Below are positions 53,732 to 61,577 of a stretch of 64,000 nucleotides of DNA, piece after piece (the stretch's first letter is position 1; every line of letters begins with the position of its first letter). The notes below the pieces were generated by a model. It saw nothing but the letters and a program-made list of their open reading frames with translations. It was not told the origin of the DNA and made no database searches. The stretch comes from Flavobacterium cupriresistens (GTDB taxonomy: Bacteria > Bacteroidota > Bacteroidia > Flavobacteriales > Flavobacteriaceae): assembly GCF_020911925.1 (NCBI RefSeq), contig NZ_CP087134.1, positions 186,001-250,000 on the forward strand. The letters run 5' to 3'. The position numbers and the translations under genes are program-made.

Positions 53732-54409
53732 TCAAACAACAATTTTAAAATACCTAAAAAGTTCTTTTTCTCCTTTTCCGGTAATTTGTATGGCTCTTGA
53801 ATCCTTTGTTCTTCTTAACCAGTCATCGGCAATCATTTTATTCAGTAAGGACGCACCGAGTGAACCGGCAATATGATTTTTTCTTTCACTCCAGTCTAAA
53901 CAGGGCTTCAGGAATAATCGCCTTTGTTTTTTTATCTCTTCGATATTAATTCCAAAATCAGAAAACCACTTTATCCCTTTTAAAGTCACTTCCAGTTTAG
54001 TCTCAGAATCCAAAAGAATACTTTGTTCTACTAAGCTTTCGGCAACTGCAACCCCTATTTTTCCAGCTAAGTGGTCGTAACAAGTCCTGCAATGTTTGAT
54101 GGGTGAATGTTTTTCGGAATTCTTCTTTTGCAGCATTACCGGCGGAATCAAACTTGCCATTGCTTCAATCGCATAAGCAACTTCTTTATTGGAGAATCTA
54201 TAATATTTATGACGCCCTTGTTTTTCGACACAGAGTAAGCCCGCATCTAAGAGTTTAGCCAGATGCATGCTTATATTTTGTGGCGACGTATTAGCCGCAA
54301 TAGCCAGCTCTGTTGCCGTAAATGCTTTACCATCGAGCAAGGCCCACATAATGACTGCTCTGGTTGGATCTCCAAGTAACGAAGCAACCTTTATAAATTG
54401 ATCTTCCAT
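53732..54409 (-). CDS. ArsR-type winged-helix regulator
   Basis: This 225-aa protein has an ArsR-like HTH (about 13-85: VIMWALLDGKAFTATELAIAANTSPQNISMHLAKLLDAGLL, then HKYYRFSNKEVAYAIEAMA). The C-terminal part has a His/Cys stretch (KHCRTCYDH) that may bind a metal or other ligand. It is encoded divergently from the P450 operon, 77 bp apart, and probably controls it. The regulator may act as a repressor on a palindrome in the gap. Confidence 0.85.
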   Translation of the reverse strand: MEDQFIKVASLLGDPTRAVIMWALLDGKAFTATELAIAANTSPQNISMHLAKLLDAGLLCVEKQGRHKYYRFSNKEVAYAIEAMASLIPPVMLQKKNSEKHSPIKHCRTCYDHLAGKIGVAVAESLVEQSILLDSETKLEVTLKGIKWFSDFGINIEEIKKQRRLFLKPCLDWSERKNHIAGSLGASLLNKMIADDWLRRTKDSRAIQITGKGEKELFRYFKIVV

Positions 54410-54452
54410 TTTATGTAATCATAGTTAAATATACACTGAAGTATTGCCTTGT

Positions 54453-54469
54453 AAAGTTAAATAACTTTG
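54453..54469. promoter_or_regulatory. Operator-like palindrome overlapping P450 -7 element
   Basis: Perfect 7-bp inverted repeat AAAGTTA-AA-TAACTTT at 54453-54468. It contains most of the -7 element TAACTTTG (54462-54469) for the P450 gene, so a bound repressor would block polymerase. The -33-like TTG at 54444 is only 15 nt away. The regulator is the likely ligand-responsive repressor. Confidence 0.55.
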
Positions 54470-54486
54470 TCAAAAACAAATACAAC

Positions 54487-55641
54487 ATGTCAGCTATATT
54501 TCTACAATCCGAAGTCGAAAATCCGTATTCTTTTTATCAAAAAATGACAAAAGAGCAGCCTGTTTATTGGGATGAAACAAATAAAATCTGGGCCATTTAT
54601 TCTTATGCAGCCTGCGTTGAACTATTAAACAATACGGCTGCAACTATTCCGGTCTTAACTGCAAACAACGAACTCAATAGATCTGCAACCACAATCATTG
54701 AGAACCTGGCGCGATTATCAAACGGTATTCAACACGAAATAGCAAAAGAAACTGCCCAAATCCTTTTTTCCTACCTGAAAACAGTAGGGATCCATACAAT
54801 TTTAGAAGAACTGTTACCCGAAAGATTGCTTCAAAACCAAATAAACTGGGTTGATTTGGTTTGCAAAAAGTTACCTGTCTTAACGGTTTTAAAAAGTTTT
54901 GATTTCAATAAAAAAGATTCCGACTTCATCTGTAAAAAAATAGCGCAGCTTGTAAAAATAATGCAACCCCATAAAACAGCTGAAGCTATCGAAGAAATCA
55001 ACAAAGTTGCGGAAGAAATCTATTCCATCACAGAAAGACATTTTGTAACGCTTCCGTTTTATGAAGCTTTGATTCGTAAAATTTCGGACTTGTACCCTAT
55101 CTCCCAAACGGAAATCTTTTCGATCTGCGTAAGTAATCTAATCGGATTATTTATCCAAAGTTATGATGCAGGCAGCGGTCTTTTGAGTAATTCCTTACTA
55201 CAACTACTTTCAAAAGAAAATTTTTCTAAAGACAAAGTTGATAAAATTTGTATTCAAAAAATGGTTGTGGAAACCTTACGATTTGACCCGCCCATTCACA
55301 ACACCAGACGCATTGCTTCTAAAGACATTCAATTAAATAACAGCACCATTAAAAAAAATGATTCCCTATTGCTTGTTCTTGCCGCAGCAAACCGTGACCC
55401 CAATCACTTTGCAAATGCTATGAATTTTGATACCGAAAGAAATAATAATCACGACCATTTGACTTTTGGAACGGGCGGACATATGTGCCTCGCGAAACAT
55501 TTCTCCGTTACTATTGCAACTGAAACTCTGTATTATTTGGTCGACAACTATAAAAACATTTCGATATCAGGAAATGAAATCGAATACGAACCTATGATCA
55601 ACGCCCGACTGCCGAAAGCAATTTGGATTTCACTTTTATAA
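54487..55641 (+). CDS. Cytochrome P450
   Basis: This 384-aa heme monooxygenase has the ExxR pair (E262-R265 in VVETLRFDPP), an I-helix-like stretch IGLFIQSYDAGSGLLSN, and the heme-binding motif FGTGGHMCLA (C334). It is shorter than typical class I P450s (about 400 aa). Electron partners are not nearby. The following ABM gene starts 16 nt later and suggests a shared oxidation or quinone-type pathway. The I-helix Thr is not obvious, so oxygen activation may be unusual. Confidence 0.88.
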   Translation: MSAIFLQSEVENPYSFYQKMTKEQPVYWDETNKIWAIYSYAACVELLNNTAATIPVLTANNELNRSATTIIENLARLSNGIQHEIAKETAQILFSYLKTVGIHTILEELLPERLLQNQINWVDLVCKKLPVLTVLKSFDFNKKDSDFICKKIAQLVKIMQPHKTAEAIEEINKVAEEIYSITERHFVTLPFYEALIRKISDLYPISQTEIFSICVSNLIGLFIQSYDAGSGLLSNSLLQLLSKENFSKDKVDKICIQKMVVETLRFDPPIHNTRRIASKDIQLNNSTIKKNDSLLLVLAAANRDPNHFANAMNFDTERNNNHDHLTFGTGGHMCLAKHFSVTIATETLYYLVDNYKNISISGNEIEYEPMINARLPKAIWISLL

Positions 55642-55657
55642 TTTTAAAAACAACAAC

Positions 55658-56005
55658 ATGATAGCAGTAATTTTTGAAGTCATTCCCAACGAAGGGAAAA
55701 AAGAAGCATACCTTGACATTGCAGCAAAACTAAGACCCGAATTGGATACCATAGAAGGCTTTATCTCTATAGAACGATTTCAGAGTTTTAACGATCCCGA
55801 AAAAGTCCTGTCTTTGTCTTTCTGGAAAGACGAGGAAAGTATTTTACAATGGAGAAATCTTGAAATGCACAGATTTGCACAAACAAAAGGACGCGAAGAG
55901 ATCTTCAAGGAGTATCATTTGCGAATTGCCAATGTGAATCGCGATTACGGAATGTTCGACCGCAAAGAAGCACCAAAAGACAGTTTTAAATTTCACAATC
56001 GATGA
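55658..56005 (+). CDS. ABM-family (antibiotic biosynthesis monooxygenase-like) protein
   Basis: This 115-aa protein matches the ABM fold: MIAVIFEVIPNEGKKEAYLDIA, LRPELDTIEGFISIERFQS, LSFWKDEESILQWRNLEMHRFAQTKGR. Such small ferredoxin-like proteins oxidise quinones or heme-like compounds without cofactors, or act as stabilisers. It lies 16 nt after the P450 gene, so it is in the same operon. Confidence 0.85.
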   Translation: MIAVIFEVIPNEGKKEAYLDIAAKLRPELDTIEGFISIERFQSFNDPEKVLSLSFWKDEESILQWRNLEMHRFAQTKGREEIFKEYHLRIANVNRDYGMFDRKEAPKDSFKFHNR

Positions 56006-56230
56006 GTAAGGGCCCAAAGTAGCAAAGAAACAAAGGCTCAAAGGTTTCTAAAACAAACTCCAACTAAAGCAAAAAAACAACTGCCCTAAATCCCGACGAG
56101 TTTCCTACATACCAAAAACCTGAAACCTGAAACTTGAAACTTGAAATTTCAAGAACATTGGAATTTGGAATTTCAAAGAATTGGAATTTTTGGAATTTAC
56201 CCCTCTTTTCTCTTTTCCGGTAATTTTGAC

Positions 56231-56238
56231 TACTTTTG
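56231..56238 (+). promoter_or_regulatory. -7 elements for rluF
   Basis: TACTTTTG at 56231-56238 matches TAnnTTTG, 4 nt before the ATG; another match, TAATTTTG, is at 56221-56228. The close spacing suggests a leaderless or near-leaderless transcript. Confidence 0.45.
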
Positions 56239-56242
56239 CAGT

Positions 56243-57055
56243 ATGGAAGAGAATTTAAAACGTCTTAATAAATTTATTGGGGAAACCGGTTATTGTTCCC
56301 GTCGCGAAGCCGATAAACTTATCGAAGAAGGGCGTGTAACTATAAATGGAGTTGTACCTGAAATGGGGACAAAAGTTTCTCCGCACGATGAAGTACGCAT
56401 CGACGGAAAGTTAATCGTTGAGAAACACGAAAAATTGGTCTATCTGGCTTTCAACAAACCTGTTGGAATTGAATGTACGACTAATCTGGAAGTTAGAAAT
56501 AATATTGTCGATTATATCAATTACCCTAAACGTCTTTTTCCTATCGGAAGATTGGATAAAGCCAGTGAAGGATTGATCTTTATGACGAATGACGGTGATA
56601 TCGTAAATAAAATTTTACGCGCCCGAAACAATCACGAAAAAGAATATACGGTAACGGTAAACAAACCGATTACGGATCGTTTTATACAACGCATGGGAAA
56701 TGGTGTTCCGATTTTGGATACCGTTACCCGAAAATGTAAGGTAGAGCAGATCAGCAAATACACTTTCAAAATTATACTGACACAAGGTTTGAACCGTCAG
56801 ATTAGAAGAATGACGGAGTATTTAGGTTATGATGTAACGGCACTAAAACGAATCCGAATTATCAATATTTCATTGGATATTCCTGTTGGTCGCTACCGTG
56901 ATCTTACAGATGATGAGATTAAAGAACTCAATCATTTAATCGAACCCTCCAGTAAAACGGAAGAAGCCAGTTTACCAAAAGCTGAAGCTCCAAAACGCAG
57001 AACAGAGTTCATCTCGGAACATGATCCGCGGTTTAAGAAAAAGGGAGACTACTGA
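56243..57055 (+). CDS. rluF: 23S rRNA pseudouridine synthase, RluF-like
   Basis: This 270-aa protein has an S4 RNA-binding domain (1-60: [28 protein letters not shown]) and the synthase domain with catalytic Asp105 in [19 protein letters not shown] and the [20 protein letters not shown] region typical of RluF. It likely modifies U2604 of 23S rRNA. I chose ATG 56243; the longer frame runs through the intergenic repeat. A Lys/Glu-rich tail (220-270) is extra. An inverted repeat flanks the gene. Confidence 0.9.
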   Translation: MEENLKRLNKFIGETGYCSRREADKLIEEGRVTINGVVPEMGTKVSPHDEVRIDGKLIVEKHEKLVYLAFNKPVGIECTTNLEVRNNIVDYINYPKRLFPIGRLDKASEGLIFMTNDGDIVNKILRARNNHEKEYTVTVNKPITDRFIQRMGNGVPILDTVTRKCKVEQISKYTFKIILTQGLNRQIRRMTEYLGYDVTALKRIRIINISLDIPVGRYRDLTDDEIKELNHLIEPSSKTEEASLPKAEAPKRRTEFISEHDPRFKKKGDY

Positions 57056-57132
57056 GAATTAAAATTCCAAATTTTTGAAATTCCAAATTCCAATTCTTTG
57101 AAATTCCAAATTCCAATCTTTAGACTATATGA

Positions 57133-57160
57133 AAGCCCATCATTTGATGGGCTTCTTTAT
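57133..57160 (+). terminator. Terminator after rluF
   Basis: 10-bp stem AAGCCCATCA/TGATGGGCTT with a 2-nt apex, then CTTTATTTT. Intrinsic terminator. Confidence 0.8.
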
Positions 57161-57209
57161 TTTAATATATAATTAATAGTTTAAAGTTTCGGGTTTTAAA
57201 AATAAAGGA

Positions 57210-57217
57210 TACTTTTG
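57210..57217 (+). promoter_or_regulatory. -7 element TACTTTTG for corA
   Basis: Perfect TAnnTTTG, followed by a leader of about 105 nt before corA that contains a 10-codon mini-ORF (57242-57274) and a hairpin (57277-57305). Confidence 0.5.
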
Positions 57218-57326
57218 CAACACTTAAAAAAAACTTCTCCAATGGACGATTATTATTCGTTAGTGTTAAACTGAAAATAGCTTTTGAATTCTTTCAAAAT
57301 GCTATGATAAAACCCTGTATTTTGAA

Positions 57327-58256
57327 ATGAAAGCCTTTTACAAAAATAATAACAACGGATTAATCGAGATCAAAGAATGGATTCCGAATTGCTGGATTAG
57401 CATTGAATCTCCAACCCTCGAAGAAAAAAAATACTTATTAGAAGAGCTGCAAATCCCTGAAGCCTTTTACAATGATATTGAAGATATTGACGAAAGACCC
57501 CGCATGGAAGCCGAGGATGGCTGGACTTTGTTTATTCTTCGTGTTCCGATAAAAAGCAATGATGTAAAGTTGCCTTTTCAGACTGTTCCGGTCGGATTAA
57601 TTTTCAAAGAAGACATCTGCGTTACCATCAGCTTTTATGAAACAGAAATCATGTCAGATTTCGTCGTTTACACCCAAAGAAAAAATATTGAGATAAAAGA
57701 TAATTTTGACTTGGTATTAAGATTATTATTGTCCTCCAGTATTTGGTATTTAAAGTACCTGAAACAAATCAATCAGAAAATAAAACTGGCAGAAGATAAC
57801 TTAGAGAAATCTATAAAAAACGAAGAACTGCAAGCCTTGCTTCAGATCGAAAAGTGTTTGGTGTTTTTTATTACTTCTTTAAAAGGAAATGATGTTTTGT
57901 TTCATCGTATCAGAAATTTAAAAGCTCAAAAAGCCCATTATGATTTGGATTTATTGGAAGATGTAGAAATCGAATTGAGCCAGGCACAAGATACGGCTAA
58001 TATCTACAGCAACATTCTTACCGGAATGATGGATGCCTATGCTTCCGTAATTTCCAACAATATGAATAATATTATGAAACAGATGACTTCTATTTCGATT
58101 ATTCTAATGATACCTACTTTAATCGCCAGTTTGTACGGAATGAACGTTCCGAACGGTTTGGAAGAAAGTCAGTACGGTATTTGGATTCTCCTTTTTGTAT
58201 CCATTATTCTATCTGTTTTTGGAGTCTTTTTGTTCAAAAGAAAAAGATGGTTTTAA
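57327..58256 (+). CDS. corA: CorA-family magnesium/cobalt transporter
   Basis: This 309-aa inner-membrane channel should import Mg2+ (or Co2+). The cytoplasmic funnel occupies most of the length (including WTLFILRVPIKSN and QDTANIYSNILTGMMDAYASVISN), followed by two C-terminal spans separated by the signature GMN (271-273). The C-terminal basic tail KRKRWF follows TM2. The leader holds a mini-ORF and hairpin. Length fits the family. Confidence 0.92.
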   Translation: MKAFYKNNNNGLIEIKEWIPNCWISIESPTLEEKKYLLEELQIPEAFYNDIEDIDERPRMEAEDGWTLFILRVPIKSNDVKLPFQTVPVGLIFKEDICVTISFYETEIMSDFVVYTQRKNIEIKDNFDLVLRLLLSSSIWYLKYLKQINQKIKLAEDNLEKSIKNEELQALLQIEKCLVFFITSLKGNDVLFHRIRNLKAQKAHYDLDLLEDVEIELSQAQDTANIYSNILTGMMDAYASVISNNMNNIMKQMTSISIILMIPTLIASLYGMNVPNGLEESQYGIWILLFVSIILSVFGVFLFKRKRWF

Positions 58257-58358
58257 AGAATTAAAAAACGATATATCCTAAAATCGCAATAAACAAAGCC
58301 TGTTCTGTCGAACGGACTTTGTTGTTTTTAATTGTAACTAAAAAAAATGAAATAAATG

Positions 58359-58388
58359 TTTGTCATTTCAGAATAAAATATAACTTTG
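58359..58388 (+). promoter_or_regulatory. Promoter of the 58.4 kb membrane-protein cluster
   Basis: -33 TTTG (58359-58362), 18-nt spacer and -7 TAACTTTG (58381-58388): a full consensus promoter. The following AGTACAAAGTACT palindrome overlaps the start-site region. Confidence 0.7.
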
Positions 58389-58390
58389 CA

Positions 58391-58403
58391 GTACAAAGTA
58401 CTT
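58391..58403. promoter_or_regulatory. Operator-like motif AGTACAAAGTACT
   Basis: 5-bp palindrome arms AGTAC/GTACT around AAA, immediately after the -7 element and before the ATG at 58409. The related TACAAAGTACTTTT reappears 31 nt before the ATG at 59378. Both genes flank the winged-helix regulator, which is the likely ligand. Confidence 0.5.
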
Positions 58404-58408
58404 TAATT

Positions 58409-59023
58409 ATGAATCAGAAGCACCAAGAAGATTTATCGCATATTCGTTCCATGATGGAGCGTTCTTCAAGATTTATATCCTTAAGCGGCCTCTCAGGAGT
58501 TTTCGCAGGGCTTTCCGCTTTAATTGGAGGATTATATGTTTATCAATTACTTAAAGCTAACGGTCTGGATACTTTTGACGATGGAGACCGATTGTATTCC
58601 TTTCATCTGGTTTCAGAATTGATTGTTATCGGTTTAGTAATATTAATGTCAGCACTGACGTTTGGAGTATTTTTTACGCTTCGCAAGAGTAAAAAGCACA
58701 ATTTGCCAATCTGGACAACAGCCAGCAAAAATTTGTTGTTTAATTTAGCCGTTCCGTTACTGGCCGGAGGGATTTTTTGTCTGGCACTACTCTATCATGA
58801 AATATATGTGTTAATCGCACCAACCACTTTAATTTTCTACGGTCTGGCTCTTGTAAATGCTGAAAAATATACTTTTTCGGATGTGAAATATTTGGGTTTT
58901 TGTGAATTAGTTTTAGGATTTATCTCTTTGTTTTACCTGGGATACGGTTTGATTTTTTGGATTTTAGGATTTGGTATTTTGCATATTATATACGGATTAG
59001 TCATGTTCAGAAAATACAAATAA
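58409..59023 (+). CDS. Membrane protein, unknown function
   Basis: This 204-aa protein has a short polar N-terminus (HQEDLSHIRSMMERSSRFI) and five or six hydrophobic spans (about 25-45, 70-92, 110-130, 135-155, 160-190). I chose ATG 58409 because the promoter lies inside any longer frame. It is 4 nt upstream of the winged-helix gene. The pairing of such a membrane protein with a small winged-helix regulator and a DUF4153-like protein is common in Bacteroidota, but the function is unknown. Confidence 0.8.
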   Translation: MNQKHQEDLSHIRSMMERSSRFISLSGLSGVFAGLSALIGGLYVYQLLKANGLDTFDDGDRLYSFHLVSELIVIGLVILMSALTFGVFFTLRKSKKHNLPIWTTASKNLLFNLAVPLLAGGIFCLALLYHEIYVLIAPTTLIFYGLALVNAEKYTFSDVKYLGFCELVLGFISLFYLGYGLIFWILGFGILHIIYGLVMFRKYK

Positions 59024-59027
59024 ACCA

Positions 59028-59318
59028 ATGGGAATCATTGATAAATTAAATAAAGATTTCGAAAGTCGTGTCAGATTAGGTATAATGTCTATTCTGATTG
59101 TAAACGAGTGGATTGATTTCACCGAAATGAAGACGCTTTTGAACATCACCGATGGTAATTTAGCAAGTCATTCTGCTGCTCTTGAAAAAGCGCAATACAT
59201 TGAAATTAAAAAAGAATTCGTAGGCAAGAAGCCTAAAACATCCTATAGCGTTACTGATCTGGGGCGTGCCGCTTTTAAAGAACATTTGAACAGCCTCGAA
59301 AAATTAATGAAATTCTAA
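59028..59318 (+). CDS. Small winged-helix transcriptional regulator
   Basis: This 96-aa protein has a winged-helix fold: SRVRLGIMSILIVNEWIDF, MKTLLNITDGNLASHSAALEKA (recognition helix), then IEIKKEFVGKKPKTSYSVTDLG as the wing. It resembles HTH_34-type regulators. It sits between the two membrane-protein genes and likely controls them through the shared TACAAAGTACTT motif. Confidence 0.88.
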   Translation: MGIIDKLNKDFESRVRLGIMSILIVNEWIDFTEMKTLLNITDGNLASHSAALEKAQYIEIKKEFVGKKPKTSYSVTDLGRAAFKEHLNSLEKLMKF

Positions 59319-59350
59319 CAACACTATTTTTTTATCCATTTACTTTGAAA

Positions 59351-59364
59351 TACAAAGTACTTTT
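59351..59364. promoter_or_regulatory. Second operator-like motif TACAAAGTACTTTT
   Basis: Lies 14 nt before the ATG at 59378; a wider dyad is TACTTTG-AAATA-CAAAGTA at 59341-59359. It shares TACAAAGTACTT with the motif at 58391-58403. Confidence 0.5.
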
Positions 59365-59377
59365 AAAATTTTTAATC

Positions 59378-60766
59378 ATGAAAAAAATCCATTTTATCTT
59401 AGTCAGCAGTATGCTATTTATACTGCTTTTTTACAACGAAGCCCTAGGCGTTAATCTCGCTATATTTGGTATGGTCTTAACGGGTCTGATTTCGTATTGC
59501 TTTCAGGATCGGTTTGTAGATCGTTCGCATTTGGTTTTAGTGATCACATCAGTGCTCTCCTGCATTGCTTTTGCGTGGTATGGTGATTTTGTTTCTTTTT
59601 TAGCCTTAGTACTGTCTGTCCTTTTTCTCCAGTTCAAAACGCAGGAAACCGAACTGAAAATGATTCAGATTTTCCCACTGATATTCCTGAATGGCTTTGC
59701 TTCATTAGGGAGAGTTTTAATGTTTAGCCAATGGCTTCCACAACGAAAAGTCAGTAATAATTTAGCCAAAAAACTAATCGCTTATGTTCTGATTCCAGCC
59801 ATTTTCCTAATGCTATTCTTTGTGGTATATTCTTTCGGAAGCGATCATTTTTCGTCTTTGTTTACCGATTATAAGTTAGACATTGATATTTTACACCTTA
59901 TTGTGATTGCTTGTTTAGGCTTTTACATTTCTTTTTCTTTCTGGAATTATTGGGTACCGGAGATCTGTTACGAAAAGAATTCCATGTTAGATAATGATTT
60001 TGATACTACAATCGAAATTGAAAATCAAAATACCTTTTCCTTTCTGGATTTAGAGTTTGAACGAAAAAGCGGGGAAATCACCTTATTGCTTTTAAATGTG
60101 TTGTTATTGATTTTTATAGGAACCTACAATTATGAACAGTTTTTTGAAGTAGTAAAAACAACGCAACTAAGCGCCGATACACATGAGCGCGTAAATTCGG
60201 TTATTTTTTCTATACTTATGGCTGTAGGTGTGATCTTATTTTATTTTAAAGGCGGATTTAATTTTGATGAAAAAGCAACAAATCTAAAACGCTTAGCCAA
60301 ACTATGGATTGTTTTAAACGGAGTATTAATCGTCAGCACCCTAATTAAAAACTCAGAATATGTTTCCTTCTTCGGATTGACCTACAAAAGATTAGGAGTA
60401 TACGCCTTTTTGATACTGGCGATTATCGGATTGGTTTATGCGTTTTTAAAAATAATAAAGCAAAAAACGAATGCCTATCTTTTCAATCAGATGGTTTGGT
60501 ATTTTTATGGCACAGTTCTTTTATGCAGTTTTGTTAATTGGGGAAATCTGATTACAACCTACAATATTTCGGTAAACAAAGGAGTGGAACCCCGATTCCT
60601 GAGCAATTTAAACTTTAACGATGAGACCCGCAGAGCGTACTTTTTAGAGAATGATTTAAACGTCCTATTTGTACATGACCCAAGAGAGGGTGAAATTCAG
60701 AGCCATCAAAGAGATTCTTTTTTATCTAAAGCGTTATACTATGAGTTTATAAACGAAAAAAAATAA
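59378..60766 (+). CDS. DUF4153/DUF4173-like multispan membrane protein
   Basis: This 462-aa protein has about ten hydrophobic spans through residue 400 and a soluble C-terminal tail (about 400-462: NVLFVHDPREGEIQSHQRDSF). The pattern with NYEQFFEVVKTTQLSADTHERVNSVIFSI and TYKRLGVYAFLILAIIGL fits DUF4153/4173 proteins. I chose ATG 59378 because the longer frame overlaps the operator-like motif. It ends the winged-helix-regulated cluster. Function unknown. Confidence 0.8.
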   Translation: MKKIHFILVSSMLFILLFYNEALGVNLAIFGMVLTGLISYCFQDRFVDRSHLVLVITSVLSCIAFAWYGDFVSFLALVLSVLFLQFKTQETELKMIQIFPLIFLNGFASLGRVLMFSQWLPQRKVSNNLAKKLIAYVLIPAIFLMLFFVVYSFGSDHFSSLFTDYKLDIDILHLIVIACLGFYISFSFWNYWVPEICYEKNSMLDNDFDTTIEIENQNTFSFLDLEFERKSGEITLLLLNVLLLIFIGTYNYEQFFEVVKTTQLSADTHERVNSVIFSILMAVGVILFYFKGGFNFDEKATNLKRLAKLWIVLNGVLIVSTLIKNSEYVSFFGLTYKRLGVYAFLILAIIGLVYAFLKIIKQKTNAYLFNQMVWYFYGTVLLCSFVNWGNLITTYNISVNKGVEPRFLSNLNFNDETRRAYFLENDLNVLFVHDPREGEIQSHQRDSFLSKALYYEFINEKK

Positions 60767-60772
60767 AGCTAC

Positions 60773-60803
60773 AATCCCATTCTAAACGAGTGGGATTTTT
60801 TAT
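60773..60803 (+). terminator. Intrinsic terminator
   Basis: Nine-pair stem AATCCCATT/AGTGGGATT including one G-U, 7-nt loop, then T-run. Ends the DUF4153-like gene transcript. Confidence 0.75.
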
Positions 60804-60931
60804 TAAACGAGTTTGTGTTATTCTCTTTACAAATTGCGTTTGTTAACTTTATATTTATAAAAAAAGAAGAAACAATTGTTAATTAATTGCACTTATTGTA
60901 AACATTAAAAACTTATTAAGAATATCTTTAC

Positions 60932-60939
60932 TATATTTG
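60932..60939 (+). promoter_or_regulatory. -7 element TATATTTG
   Basis: Matches TAnnTTTG, 93 nt before the start of the 153-aa orphan gene, implying a leader of about 85 nt. Confidence 0.5.
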
Positions 60940-61032
60940 ATTTCTGAAAAACCCCCTTTTTTATGTTTGCCTAATCAGCCAATTTCTTAAAAACATAAGG
61001 AACGAATATAATTTAACCCAAAAACAAAAACC

Positions 61033-61494
61033 ATGGAAAAAACTCTTTTAAAATCGCCAGGTGTTAAAATCTTCCCACCAGGAAAATCTCTTGGACCTAA
61101 AGTAAAATTGGATAAACTTACTTCGGTAACGTTTCCGGATAATCAGACTAATGCTCTTTTGTCACCAGTTGTTCAGGCAACTTTAGTGGATAAGAAAAAA
61201 CTATTAATTAAAGCTGTTGTTTTTATAGCACCGGAAGAACAAAATGGATTAGATTTTGATATTTATCAGAATTGTTATGTTGATATCGAAGGAAAACCTA
61301 AGTTGCAATTTTTTGTATGCTACGATTTAAAAGATGTAGTGGGAAAAATATTTGATATCTATGAAGTTAGCTTTGAAGCCAAACAAATCCCTTTTGAAGG
61401 TGGACTTTCACAAATAAAAACTATTGAAACTTTTCTTTGGGATGTAGACCCGATTGCTTCCAGAGGTACCGAAACTAATGTTCAAGCTGGATAA
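61033..61494 (+). CDS. Orphan 153-aa protein, unknown function
   Basis: I do not recognise this protein. It has no signal peptide or membrane span. It starts MEKTLLKSPGVKIFPPGKSL and is strand-rich with hydrophobic-aromatic stretches (LLIKAVVFIAPEEQNG, YVDIEGKPKLQFFVCYDLKD, GKIFDIYEVSFEAK), with one Cys near 55 and another near 100. It has its own promoter and hairpin terminator, and lies upstream of the TPR histidine kinase gene. A cytoplasmic small beta-rich protein is the best description. Confidence 0.65.
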   Translation: MEKTLLKSPGVKIFPPGKSLGPKVKLDKLTSVTFPDNQTNALLSPVVQATLVDKKKLLIKAVVFIAPEEQNGLDFDIYQNCYVDIEGKPKLQFFVCYDLKDVVGKIFDIYEVSFEAKQIPFEGGLSQIKTIETFLWDVDPIASRGTETNVQAG

Positions 61495-61503
61495 TTTTTA
61501 AAA

Positions 61504-61538
61504 TAAAAGCGTTAGAAGTTTATTTTTAACGCTTTTAT
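61504..61538 (+). terminator. Hairpin terminator after orphan gene
   Basis: Stem ATAAAAGCGTTA with TAACGCTTTTAT and a 12-nt loop; the 3' arm is U-rich. It separates the orphan gene from the kinase gene. Confidence 0.65.
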
Positions 61539-61577
61539 ATGATTGTTTAATTCATAAACATTATAGGCAAAATTGTA

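Larger units (their letters stand above)
56158..57116. repeat. 32-bp inverted repeat flanking rluF
   Basis: Bases 56158-56189 are the exact reverse complement of 57085-57116. The sequence is of the TTGGAATTTGGAATTTC type. One more pair (56157/57117) extends it to 33 bp. The gene rluF sits between the arms. No target-site duplication or transposase was seen. Confidence 0.8.

Noticed and set aside
56158..57116. Insertion sequence around rluF
   Set aside because: There is no transposase between the arms; the interior gene is a housekeeping rRNA-modification enzyme.
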